From contig CAVSPO010000028.1 of NCBI GenBank assembly GCA_963730005.1, positions 1 through 64,000 on the forward strand: DNA of 64,000 nt, read 5' to 3'. The position numbers and the translations under genes were made by a program. Of the stretch, positions 26,008 through 34,172 are shown in pieces (position 1 is the first letter of the stretch; every line of letters begins with the position of its first letter). Below the pieces are notes generated by a model. It did not search any database and was not told the DNA's origin. It worked only from the letters and a program-made list of their open reading frames with translations. Source of the stretch: CAVSPO01 sp963730005 (GTDB taxonomy: Bacteria; Actinomycetota; Actinomycetes; Propionibacteriales; Propionibacteriaceae).

Positions 26008-27633
26008 GTGACCTCTCCATCGCCTGATGACCCCGCTGACGTGGTGGTCTTGGTCGATGAGACAGGGCAGGTGCTCGGCACCGCAGACAGGCTGCGGGTG
26101 CACACCGATCAGACTCCGCTGCACCTGGCGTTCTCCAGCTACCTGTTCGATCCAGCGGGGCGGCTGCTGATCACCCGGCGCGCCCTCGGCAAGAAGACCT
26201 GGCCAGGAGTGTGGACGAACTCCTGCTGCGGGCACCTGCGCCCCGGCGAAAGCCCGGTGCAGGCCGCGACGCGCCGGATCGCCGAGGAACTGGGCGCGCA
26301 GGCCACCGGGCTGCGAGTGGTGCTGCCGGATTTCCGGTACCGGGCCGTGGACTCCGGGGGCATCGTCGAGAACGAGCTGTGCCCGGTCCTGGTCGGCCAC
26401 ATCGCCGAGGACATCAGGCCGGATCCGGCGGAGATCGCCGAGCACGACTTCGTCGAGTGGGACGCCTTCCATGCTGCGGTCGGGGCCACCCCGGCGGTGT
26501 TCAGCCCCTGGGCGGTCGCCCAGCTGGCCGAACTGGGTGCCGACCATCCGCTGGCCACCGCGATCGCCACGGACTCGGCCGGCTTCCTGGCTGCGGTCGA
26601 CGCCGAACTGGCTGCCTGTTTCGACCGCCTGGACACCCAGTGGAGCGAACTCTGCGGGCCGAACAGCCTGGACGTGTTGCCGTCGGACCTGCCGACCTGG
26701 GCGCGCCGGCTGAGCAGGGCCGGGGGCAAGCGCATCAGGGTTGCGATGGTCTGGTGGGGGTTCGTGTCCGGGGGCGGACGGCTTCGGCCCACCGGCCTGC
26801 CTGACGCTGTCCGGGCAGCGACGGCGCTCGAACTGCTGCACCTGTTCGCCCTGATCCACGACGACGTGATGGACGACTCGCTGTTGCGGCGCGGGCTGCC
26901 CGCGGCCCACGTCGAGGCTGCGGGCTGGCACGCCGAGGCCGGGGCCCATGGCCCCGCCGGCCAGTTCGGGCTGAGCATGGCCGTCCTGCTCGGTGATCTG
27001 GTGCACACGCTCGCCGACCAGATGGCCGACCAACTGCCGGCCGGGATGCGCGCCCGCTGGTACGAGCTGTGCATCGAACTCATCGCCGGGCAGCGCGCCG
27101 ACCTCACCGCCTCGGCCGCCCGGCGACGCGAGTTGGCGCTCGCCCGCCAGGTGGCTGACCGCAAGTCGGGCGCCTACTCGATCTCGCGGCCACTGCTGCT
27201 CGGGGCTGCCGCCGCCCACGCCAGCCGGGAGTGCGAAACCACGCTGGCCCGGTTCGGCAATCATCTCGGCCTGGCGTTCGCCCTGCGCGACGACGAGCTG
27301 GGCGCCTGGGGTGAGTCGCAGCGCACCGGCAAACCCGCCGGGGACGACCTGCTCACGGCCAAACCCACCGTGATCGCGGCACTGGCCGGCCAGCGGTTGG
27401 CCCCCGAGGCGCTGCGCCGGTGGGACGCCATCATCGACGGCGACGCCGCCCCCGCCGGGGTGACCGCAGTGCAACAGGAACTGATCACCACCGGCGTGCG
27501 CGCCGAGCTGGAGTCGATGATCCGGGCCGAGGCCGACGCCGCGGTTGCCGAGCTCAACGCACCATCCATCAATCCCGAGGCCGTTGAAGGTCTGCGCGCC
27601 GCGGTCACCGCCATCGCCTGGAGGACTGCATGA
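26008..27633 (+). CDS. Fusion of type I IPP isomerase and geranylgeranyl diphosphate synthase
   Basis: This 541-residue bifunctional protein would isomerise IPP to DMAPP and then build GGPP for carotenoids. Residues 1-175 form a Nudix-type isomerase (NSCCGHLRPGE and the helix RRIAEELG). Residues about 205-530 form a polyprenyl synthase with the first aspartate-rich motif DDVMD (283-287), GGKRIR and the second motif RDDELG (about 426-431). No stop or linker start codon separates the domains. GTG at 26008 has a weak GGG site. The stop overlaps the crtI start (ATGA), the first of five such couplings in the operon. Confidence 0.88.
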   Translation: MTSPSPDDPADVVVLVDETGQVLGTADRLRVHTDQTPLHLAFSSYLFDPAGRLLITRRALGKKTWPGVWTNSCCGHLRPGESPVQAATRRIAEELGAQATGLRVVLPDFRYRAVDSGGIVENELCPVLVGHIAEDIRPDPAEIAEHDFVEWDAFHAAVGATPAVFSPWAVAQLAELGADHPLATAIATDSAGFLAAVDAELAACFDRLDTQWSELCGPNSLDVLPSDLPTWARRLSRAGGKRIRVAMVWWGFVSGGGRLRPTGLPDAVRAATALELLHLFALIHDDVMDDSLLRRGLPAAHVEAAGWHAEAGAHGPAGQFGLSMAVLLGDLVHTLADQMADQLPAGMRARWYELCIELIAGQRADLTASAARRRELALARQVADRKSGAYSISRPLLLGAAAAHASRECETTLARFGNHLGLAFALRDDELGAWGESQRTGKPAGDDLLTAKPTVIAALAGQRLAPEALRRWDAIIDGDAAPAGVTAVQQELITTGVRAELESMIRAEADAAVAELNAPSINPEAVEGLRAAVTAIAWRTA

Positions 27634-29106
27634 GCGAAATCATCATCATCGGGGCCGGCCTGTCCGGCCTGAGCGCGGCCTGCCACCTGGCCGGTCGCGG
27701 CTATCAGGTGCGGGTGATCGAACGCGAGCTGACGCCGGGCGGACGCTGCCTGCGCGTGCACCGCGACGGCTACACCTTCGACACCGGCGCCACCGTGATG
27801 ACCGTTCCCTACCTGCTGGACAACGTGCTGCAACAAGTGGGCGCCAGCGTGGACGAACTGGTGCCGATGACCCGCCTCGACCCCGGTTACCGCTCCCACT
27901 TCGCCGACGGTTCGACGATCGACACCCGCGCCAGCCTGGACGACATGCGCGCCGAGATCGCCAGCAAGAGCGGCCCCCACGACGCGCAGACAGTTCGATC
28001 CGTTCGTCGACTGGCTGCGCCGCCTGAACGACGTCGAGATGGCCCACTTCGTCGACCGCACCTACAACTCGGTGCTCGACGTCTTCAACCCGTTGTCCGC
28101 AGGCCTGGAGATCCTGAAGCTGGGCGGGACACGTCGGCTCGGCAACGCGATCAGCAGCTTCTTCGACGACGACCGCCTGCACCGGATGTTCACCTTCCAG
28201 GCGCTGTACGCCGGCATGTCGCCGCAGCGGGCCCTGGCCATCTACGCGGTGATCACCTACATGGACTCGATCTCGGGTGTCTGGCACCCGCGCGGCGGCA
28301 TGGGTTCGGTGGTCGAAGCCATGGCCACGGCAGCCACCAGGGCCGGCGTCCAGATCGACTACGGGCGCACCGTCACCGGCCTGGAGCGCGGCGGCCCCGA
28401 CAACCGGGTGCGCGGCGTGCGCACCGAGGACGGCGAACAGCTGGCCGCCGACGCCGTGATCAGCACGCTGGACCTGCCGTTCAGCTACAGCCAGTTGCTG
28501 CCTGATCTGAAACCGCCCCGCAAGGTGGTGCGCGGCAGCTACTCCCCGTCGGCAGTGGTCTGGCACCTCGGGGTGCGCGGCGATCTCCCCGACGACGTGA
28601 TCCACCACAACATCTACTTCGGCGAACAGTGGGCCGAGTCGTTCGAGGCGCTCACCCAGCGCCACGAGCTGATGCCCGACCCGTCGCGGCTGGTCAGTGT
28701 CCCGACCGTCAGCGAACCGAGCCTGGCTCCCGAGGGCGGGCACGTGCTGTACGTGCTGGAGCCGGTGCCCAACAACAGGTCCGGCATCGACTGGAAGGCG
28801 GACCGCGAGCCGTTCCGGCAGGGCCTGCTCGACTTCCTGTCGGCCAACGGCTACCCAACCGACATCCAGACCGAGCTCTGGTACTCCCCCGATGAATGGC
28901 AGAACGCCGGCATGGCCTGGGGCACCCCGTTCGCGCTGTCCCACGTGCTGTCGCAGACCGGGCCCCTGCGCCCCAACAACATCGACCGGCGGGTGCCGGG
29001 CCTGGTGTTCGCCGGCTCGACCACGGTGCCGGGGGTGGGCGTGCCCATGGTGCTGATCAGCGGCAAGCTGGCCGCCGATCGGGTCGACGAGCTGGGCGGG
29101 CGATGA
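27630..29106 (+). pseudogene. crtI: Phytoene desaturase, frameshifted
   Basis: CrtI turns phytoene into lycopene with FAD. The N-terminal frame shows the dinucleotide motif IIIGAGLSGLSAA and ends its homology at SKSGPHDA. The second frame continues FDPFVDWLRRLNDVEMAHF to the C-terminal signature VFAGSTTVPGVGVPMVL. Removing the A at 27990 gives a continuous GCG-CAG-CAG-TTC reading (AQQFDPFV), so a single inserted base explains the break. Intact length would be about 491 residues, which is normal. The start overlaps idi-crtE and the stop overlaps crtB, both ATGA. If the insertion is real the strain should lack coloured carotenoids. Confidence 0.85.
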
Positions 29107-29993
29107 GTGAAGCCGACGAACTGGCCCGTGGCTACGCCAGATGCGGCGAGCTGACGAGGCAGTACGGCACCACCTACTACTGGGGTGCGCGCATCCTGCC
29201 GCCCGGTCAGCGTCGCCACGTGTTCGCGATCTATGCGCTGTGCCGGTTGGCCGACGACATCGTCGACGCCGATGACGCCACCACCGCGGCTGAGGTTGCG
29301 GCCACCACGGCGCGGATGGACGCCTTCGAAACCCGCTTCTACTCGGCGCTGGACGAGGGCGCCGCGCCCGGCGACGACGAGATGGCGGCGATCCGCAACA
29401 CCGTCCGGCTCACCGGGATGCCCCGGGAGTACTTCGAACGGTTCTTCGGCGCGATGCGGCGTGACCTGACGTGCACCAGCTACGCCACCTGGGACGACCT
29501 GGTCGACTACATGGAGGGATCGGCCGCCGTCATCGGCGAGATGATGGTGCCCGTGCTGGACGCCCAGGTGCCTGACGGGGTCGAGCCCGCCCGGGCGCTC
29601 GGCTTCGCCTTCCAGCTGACCAACTTCCTGCGCGACGTCGGGGAGGACCTGGACCGCGGCCGCGTCTACCTGCCCCAGGAGGACCTCGACCGCTTCGGCG
29701 CCGACCCCGCAGCACGTCGGGTGGACGACAACTGGCGTGCCCTGATGCGCTTCGAGATCGAACGCAACCGTGAGCTGTACCGCCAGGCCGACAAGGGCCT
29801 TTCGCTGATGCCTCGGCCGTCGGCTCGCTGCGTCGCCACCGCACGGGTGCTCTACTCGGGGATCCTCGGACGCATCGAGAAGCGCGATTACGACGTGTTC
29901 ACCGGCCGCGCCCGGGTCGCCCTGCCGGTCAAGATGGCCACCGCTGTCCGCGGCTTGTCCAGCAGACACCCCGAGGTCTGGGGGGCCCGGTGA
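29103..29993 (+). CDS. crtB: Phytoene synthase
   Basis: CrtB condenses two GGPP into phytoene at the membrane. The 296 residues contain the first substrate motif DDIVD (about 50-54), RRDLTCTSY and the second motif NFLRDVGEDLDRGRVYLP (starting near 172), all typical of trans-isoprenyl synthases. The reading frame is intact. It overlaps crtI upstream and the crtYc start downstream by four bases each. Confidence 0.92.
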   Translation: MSEADELARGYARCGELTRQYGTTYYWGARILPPGQRRHVFAIYALCRLADDIVDADDATTAAEVAATTARMDAFETRFYSALDEGAAPGDDEMAAIRNTVRLTGMPREYFERFFGAMRRDLTCTSYATWDDLVDYMEGSAAVIGEMMVPVLDAQVPDGVEPARALGFAFQLTNFLRDVGEDLDRGRVYLPQEDLDRFGADPAARRVDDNWRALMRFEIERNRELYRQADKGLSLMPRPSARCVATARVLYSGILGRIEKRDYDVFTGRARVALPVKMATAVRGLSSRHPEVWGAR

Positions 29994-30301
29994 CCGGGCT
30001 GTACCTGGCCGCCCTGCTGGTCTCGATCGGCTGCGAGTTGCTGATCGATCGCCGGCTGCGGCTGTTCTGGTGGCGTGACCCCCGCTCGGCCGCCATCACG
30101 CTGGCTGCCGGGCTGGCCTTCTTCCTGGTCTGGGACCTGCTGGCCATCGGGCAGGGCATCTTCGGGATCGGCGACAACGACCTGATGCTAGGCATCGAAC
30201 TTGCTCCGCACCTGCCGATCGAGGAGCCGTTCTTCCTGGTGTTGCTGATCCAGACGGCCATGATCTGCTACGGCATCGCCCGCAGGCAGGTGAGCAAGTG
30301 A
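29990..30301 (+). CDS. crtYc: Lycopene cyclase subunit, Yc type
   Basis: This 103-residue membrane protein has three helices and the actinobacterial heterodimeric cyclase motifs FWWRDPRSAA and the C-terminal PIEEPFFLVLL, in which the acidic pair is thought to be catalytic. It works with the next gene product to form rings on lycopene or on a C50 chain. The GTG start overlaps the crtB stop and its own stop overlaps the start of crtYd (GTGA). Confidence 0.85.
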   Translation: MTGLYLAALLVSIGCELLIDRRLRLFWWRDPRSAAITLAAGLAFFLVWDLLAIGQGIFGIGDNDLMLGIELAPHLPIEEPFFLVLLIQTAMICYGIARRQVSK

Positions 30302-30611
30302 GCTACTGGGGGCTGTGCCTGATCATGATGGCCATCGCGGCCGTCGGCGCGGGCTGCTGGCGGCGACGGGGGCACGTCCGGGGTGGCGTGCGGTGCTGAT
30401 CGGGCTGGCTGTGCTGTTGGCGCTCACTGCGGTGTTCGACTCGGCGATGATCGCCGTCGGGTTGGTTGCCTACGACCCGGACACCCTGTTGGGCATCCAC
30501 CTCGGCCCCACCCCCATCGAGGACTTCAGCTACGCGGTGGTGGCAGGCGTGGGCGCGCCAGTGCTCTTCAGCTGGTTGCGACGCAACCGCCCCGACGAGG
30601 AGGGACGATGA
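30298..30611 (+). pseudogene. crtYd: Lycopene cyclase subunit, Yd type, frameshifted
   Basis: The GTG at 30298 overlaps the crtYc stop and starts SYWGLCLIMMAIAAVGA; that frame soon hits a stop at about 30396. A second frame continues GLLAATGARPGWRAVLIG and AVFDSAMIAVGLVAYD and ends in PTPIEDFSYAVVAG, the conserved Yd motif. One missing G in the run at about 30349-30352 restores one frame of about 104 residues. The stop overlaps the start of the UbiA gene. A homopolymer sequencing error is plausible here. Confidence 0.8.
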
Positions 30612-31486
30612 CTCGCATGTTGGCAACGCTGCGCGACCTGGCGCTGGCCTCCCGGCCGCTGTCGTGGGTCAACACCGCCTTCCCCTTCGGGATGGCCTGG
30701 CTGCTCGCCACCGGACGCGCCGACACGGTCTTCTGGGTGGGCGTGCTGTTCTTCCTGATCCCCTACAACCTGTTGATGTATGGCGTGAACGACGTCTTCG
30801 ACTACGAGTCCGACCTGCTCAACCCCCGCAAGGGTGGCGTCGAGGGTGCCTTGGTCGACCGGTCGCAGCTGCGCGTCCTGCTGTGGACGTCGGTGCTGCT
30901 GCCGGTGCCCGGGATGATCTGGCTGCTGGCCCAGGGCGGTCTGGTCGCGGGTCTGGTGCTGCTCGTGGTGCTGTTCGCGGTGGTCGCCTACTCGGCGCCG
31001 GTGCTGCGGTTCAAGGAACGCCCGGTGCTGGATTCGGCCACCTCGGCCACCCACTTCGTCGGCCCGGGCCTCTACGGCTGGGCGCTGGCCGGCGCACCGT
31101 TCACCCCCGCGGTCACGCTGGTGCTGTTGGCGTTCTTCAGCTGGGGCATGGCCAGTCAGGCGTTCGGAGCGGTGCAGGACATCCGGGCTGACCGGGAGGC
31201 CGGGATCGCGTCGGTGGCGACGGTGCTGGGGGCGCGGCGCACCGTCCGGCTGGTGCTGGGCCTGTACCTGCTGGCGGCAGTGTTGCTGGTGCTGGCCGGG
31301 CCCAAGGTGGCCTGGACGGCGGCCCTCGCGTTGCCCTACCTGCTGATGGCCTGGCCCTTCCGCAACATCACCGACGCAGACTGCGAGCAGGCCAACCGTG
31401 GCTGGCGACGGTTCCTGTGGATCAACTTCCTGGTGGGTGCGCTGCTCACCATGGGCACCCTTGCAGTCCAGCTCTACTGGAACTGA
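30608..31486 (+). CDS. UbiA-family lycopene elongase (C50 carotenoid prenyltransferase)
   Basis: The 292-residue membrane enzyme adds C5 units to lycopene, as CrtEb and LbtBC do. The prenyl-binding motifs are NDVFDYESD (about 60-68) and DIRADREAGIAS (starting near 191), with eight or nine helices. Its place at the end of a crtYc-crtYd operon suggests a cyclic C50 pigment of the decaprenoxanthin or C.p.450 type. The ATG overlaps the crtYd stop and follows GGAGGG. An intact reading frame at the end of the operon shows that not every gene is decayed. Confidence 0.85.
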   Translation: MTRMLATLRDLALASRPLSWVNTAFPFGMAWLLATGRADTVFWVGVLFFLIPYNLLMYGVNDVFDYESDLLNPRKGGVEGALVDRSQLRVLLWTSVLLPVPGMIWLLAQGGLVAGLVLLVVLFAVVAYSAPVLRFKERPVLDSATSATHFVGPGLYGWALAGAPFTPAVTLVLLAFFSWGMASQAFGAVQDIRADREAGIASVATVLGARRTVRLVLGLYLLAAVLLVLAGPKVAWTAALALPYLLMAWPFRNITDADCEQANRGWRRFLWINFLVGALLTMGTLAVQLYWN

Positions 31487-31520
31487 CGACGTCGCCAAGG
31501 CGGCGCCACAAACATGCTGA

Positions 31521-31569
31521 TGGCCCCCGGCCGAGTTGTGCACTGGTGGTGCACTCGGGCCGGGGGCCA
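31521..31569. terminator. Strong terminator hairpin after the carotenoid operon
   Basis: TGGCCCCCGGCC pairs with GGGCCGGGGGCCA, and the stem continues inward through GAG/CTC and GTGCAC/GTGCAC. It starts 35 bases after the elongase stop. There is no clear T-run. Confidence 0.7.
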
Positions 31570-31677
31570 TCTGGAATCTTGTTGGGACCTGTCATTCAAC
31601 CGGGCGTGCCTTGACGCTCCTCGCCGTCCAGGTCATGGAGTTGTCGCCGTCACAAGTTTGCGACTGCGACGAGCTTT

Positions 31678-31950
31678 TCAGGCCTTGTTCGACCGCTGTC
31701 CGGAAAAGTGATTGTCGACGAACGAGCGAATCTTGCGGTTGATCATCAGGCCCAGGTTGTAAAGGCCCTCACCATTATCGATAAACATGTTTTGCCTCAT
31801 TTCCAAATATCTGAACACACTGCCCAGCACAACACTCATTTGACTGCTCTGCTGTTCCGTCTGCCGGGATCCTTTGATCCCTTTCGACATTTGAAACATT
31901 ACCGCGACCAAACCGGAAACCAACCCGAACTCGCTTCCACCAGCTGCCAC
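31678..31950 (-). CDS. Possible 90-residue hypothetical protein in a low-GC patch
   Basis: The 31600-31990 stretch has visibly lower GC and odd codon use compared with both sides, and lies in a 513-base gap between the carotenoid terminator and an LCP gene. One minus-strand frame is open for 90 residues and contains KGIKGSRQTEQQSSQMS and IDNGEGLYNLGL. I recognise no family. The start is uncertain (GTG at 31950 or internal ATGs) and no good ribosome site is seen. It could be a fragment of a transferred gene. Confidence 0.3.
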   Translation of the reverse strand: MAAGGSEFGLVSGLVAVMFQMSKGIKGSRQTEQQSSQMSVVLGSVFRYLEMRQNMFIDNGEGLYNLGLMINRKIRSFVDNHFSGQRSNKA

Positions 31951-31999
31951 AACATGGCTCCGACAAGCGGGAAAGCGTGATCATGATTCGCTGCCAGAC

Positions 32000-33007
32000 T
32001 CAGCCGCGACCGCCCGTTGGGGAGGTGTTGAGGCCGTACCTGGCCTGGTAGGCCGAGATGTCACCCGCATTCAGCTGGCCGAGCAGCTCGGCCGCGCGGT
32101 CGGCGTCGATGATGTCGACCGACTGGCCGGAAACGGTGCCGAACCTGGCCACCGGCAGCATCGCGGAAGCAACGGAATCGCGCGTCATGTCAGCGACCTT
32201 GGGGATCAACGCGACAGCGTCCTGCGCCACCAGGCCGCCCGGGCGGACCTTGCTCCACAGGTTGACGGCCAGTTCCGCCAGCCCGTGGTCGTCCGCACGT
32301 GCCAGCTTCCCGAGCCGATCGACGATCCCGGTCAGGCAGGCGCGGTGACGCTCGGTGCGGTCAAGGTCGCCGTTGGGCAGCCCGTAGCGCTCGCGGGCGT
32401 ACGCCAATGCGTCATCGCCCTGCAGAGTCAGCCAACCGGCCGGGAAGACCGGCCCCAGTTGGCTGGACGAAATGCGGTTGTCGACGGTGAAGCCGCCCAG
32501 CATCATGCTCAGTTCGCTGAACCAGGTGAACCCGGTCTCCAGGGTGAAATGGATCGGCAGACCATCCAGCCGCCCGGAGACGGCCTCGGCCAGCGCCCGG
32601 ATGCCACCGATCGAGTAGGCCTCGTTGATCTTGGACGACCTGCCGCTGGGCATGGTGGCCACCGTGTCGCGAGCGATCGACACCAGGTTGATGCGGGTGC
32701 GATCGGCGTTCAGCTGGGCAACACAGATGACGTCGGCGCGGGCGTTGTCGTTGAGGTTGTCCGTGCGCGAGTCGGAGCCGGCGATCAGCACGTTGACAAG
32801 GCCTTCGGGCAGATTGGGCGCCACCGGCCAGGGCGTCGGGGTCGGTGTTGGTGTCGCGGTCGGCGTCGGCGTGGGCGATGGGGGCGGGGTTGGAACCTCG
32901 CTCGGCGGGCTCGAGGCGGGGCCCGGCTGGACCCGCGCGCAGCCCGCCAGCGCCACCAGAGCTGCCGCCGAAGCCAGCAGTTGCCGCCGATTCGCCTTTG
33001 ATGTCAT
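32000..33007 (-). CDS. LCP (LytR-CpsA-Psr) family lipoprotein
   Basis: The 335-residue protein probably transfers glycopolymers to peptidoglycan outside the cell. The N-terminus has a twin-Arg NRRQ followed by a hydrophobic stretch and the lipobox LAGC (Cys 23), then a Pro/Thr linker of about 35 residues. The LCP domain shows VLIAGSDSR, INLVSIARDT, KINEAYSIGG and the Arg-rich LAYARERYG. Most LCP proteins are anchored by a helix, so a lipoprotein form is slightly unusual. It stands alone in a leftward transcript. Confidence 0.82.
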   Translation of the reverse strand: MTSKANRRQLLASAAALVALAGCARVQPGPASSPPSEVPTPPPSPTPTPTATPTPTPTPWPVAPNLPEGLVNVLIAGSDSRTDNLNDNARADVICVAQLNADRTRINLVSIARDTVATMPSGRSSKINEAYSIGGIRALAEAVSGRLDGLPIHFTLETGFTWFSELSMMLGGFTVDNRISSSQLGPVFPAGWLTLQGDDALAYARERYGLPNGDLDRTERHRACLTGIVDRLGKLARADDHGLAELAVNLWSKVRPGGLVAQDAVALIPKVADMTRDSVASAMLPVARFGTVSGQSVDIIDADRAAELLGQLNAGDISAYQARYGLNTSPTGGRG

Positions 33008-33131
33008 GACCTGCCCCCGATTCGCTCGATTGCTTCACCCTAGCCACGGAGGCCGCAGCCACCTGGTGACATCCCCGCAGCGAGGCCGTATCGGCCTTCA
33101 GACCCGTCAGCCCCGGCTGGGCGCCGCTGGC

Positions 33132-33383
33132 TCACCGCGTTGCCCCACCACTGGCGCTCAGCTCAGGAACGACGCTCAGCAGGTCGCCGACCTGACAGCC
33201 CAGCGCGTCGCAGATCGCGGTCAGGGTGGAGAACCTGATCGCCTTGGCCCGGTCGTTCTTGAGTACCGAGATGTTCACCGGCGTGACCCCGACGGCTTCT
33301 GCCAAGGCGGTGACTGTCATACCTCTGGCCGCAAGCAGGTCGTCCAGGTGGCAGACGACCCGGTGCCCCTCCTCCGGCGGCAT
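33132..33383 (-). CDS. XRE-type helix-turn-helix regulator (YozG-like)
   Basis: This 83-residue DNA-binding protein has the Cro/C1 helix-turn-helix VTALAEAVGVTPVNISVLKN and the family sequence FSTLTAICDALGCQVGDLL. Its ATG overlaps the last base of the DUF2975 gene stop, so the two are coupled. Such pairs usually autoregulate; a candidate operator is at 34054-34088. Confidence 0.85.
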   Translation of the reverse strand: MPPEEGHRVVCHLDDLLAARGMTVTALAEAVGVTPVNISVLKNDRAKAIRFSTLTAICDALGCQVGDLLSVVPELSASGGATR

Positions 33384-34021
33384 CAGACGAGCCCGTCGAG
33401 GTCCTCGCGCAGCCGGATGCCCGCGGCGAACGCCTCGGCCACCGCGGCCACCAGCAGCCCGGCGACAATCCACGCCGGAGTGATGTTCACGCTGAAGACG
33501 GTGGCCCCGTCCGCCCCGGCAGCCCCCAGGGCGACCGTTCGAGCGATGCCGTAGAGCACGTCGGCGACCAGCGGAACGACGATCAGCAGCAGGCCGATGA
33601 TGCGCATTCGCGTGACGTTGGCGCGGACGAAAGGCTCGCCGCGACCCAGGTCGGTCAGGAAACGGCTGAGCAGCACAGCCCCCCAGATGGTGGCCGCGAC
33701 GACCAGCACCATCGGCAGCAGGATCAGAAGGAAATGGGTAGCACCGACGTCCCCGAGCAGCACCTCGGCCTCCGCGCGGCCGACGACACGCCCCGGCCCG
33801 ACAGCACCCTCGGTCACGTCAACCGGCACGCCCGTCAGGGCCACCTCGCCCCGCAAGAACCAGCGAACCGAGAGGAGCAGCGGGAGGGCGACGGACACGC
33901 CCACCGCCAACCACAGCAGCACCGCAGTGACGATGCGATCTGCGCGGTCGAACCTCAGCCAGTCGCGCGACGGTGCGCGCCCGGGTGAGGGTGCGGCCGA
34001 GAAGTTGGGTGAGAGGGTCAT
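33383..34021 (-). CDS. DUF2975 membrane protein
   Basis: The 212-residue protein has four helices (about 32-52, 95-115, 140-162 and 180-203) and the motif LLSRFLTDLGRGEPFVRANVTRMRIIG typical of DUF2975 near the second helix. It is encoded first in an operon with a YozG-like regulator. The pair may sense a membrane state, but the signal is unknown. ATG at 34021 lies about 30 bases downstream of an inverted repeat that likely controls the operon. Confidence 0.8.
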   Translation of the reverse strand: MTLSPNFSAAPSPGRAPSRDWLRFDRADRIVTAVLLWLAVGVSVALPLLLSVRWFLRGEVALTGVPVDVTEGAVGPGRVVGRAEAEVLLGDVGATHFLLILLPMVLVVAATIWGAVLLSRFLTDLGRGEPFVRANVTRMRIIGLLLIVVPLVADVLYGIARTVALGAAGADGATVFSVNITPAWIVAGLLVAAVAEAFAAGIRLREDLDGLV

Positions 34022-34053
34022 GAGGGGCTCCGTTCAGGTCAAATTCAAGTCTT

Positions 34054-34088
34054 CCTATCGTTTGTCGATGCTATCGCTAAACGATAGG
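34054..34088. promoter_or_regulatory. Inverted repeat, candidate operator of the XRE/DUF2975 operon
   Basis: CCTATCGTTT (34054-34063) is the exact reverse complement of AAACGATAGG (34079-34088), with a 15-base spacer that holds further TCGAT and TATCG cores. It lies just upstream of the DUF2975 start in an otherwise empty gap, and matches the TATCG-rich sites expected for YozG-like regulators. Confidence 0.55.
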
Positions 34089-34172
34089 CAACACAAGGGC
34101 GGGGGTAGCACGCAGGGTCGACGCACTGACCGGCGACCTGCGACGCTGGGTCCGACCGAAGGGACTGCAGGA

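Noticed and set aside
25939..27474. A 511-codon minus-strand frame over idi-crtE
   Set aside because: It is antisense to the isomerase/GGPP synthase domains and rich in Gly, Arg and Pro with no motif.
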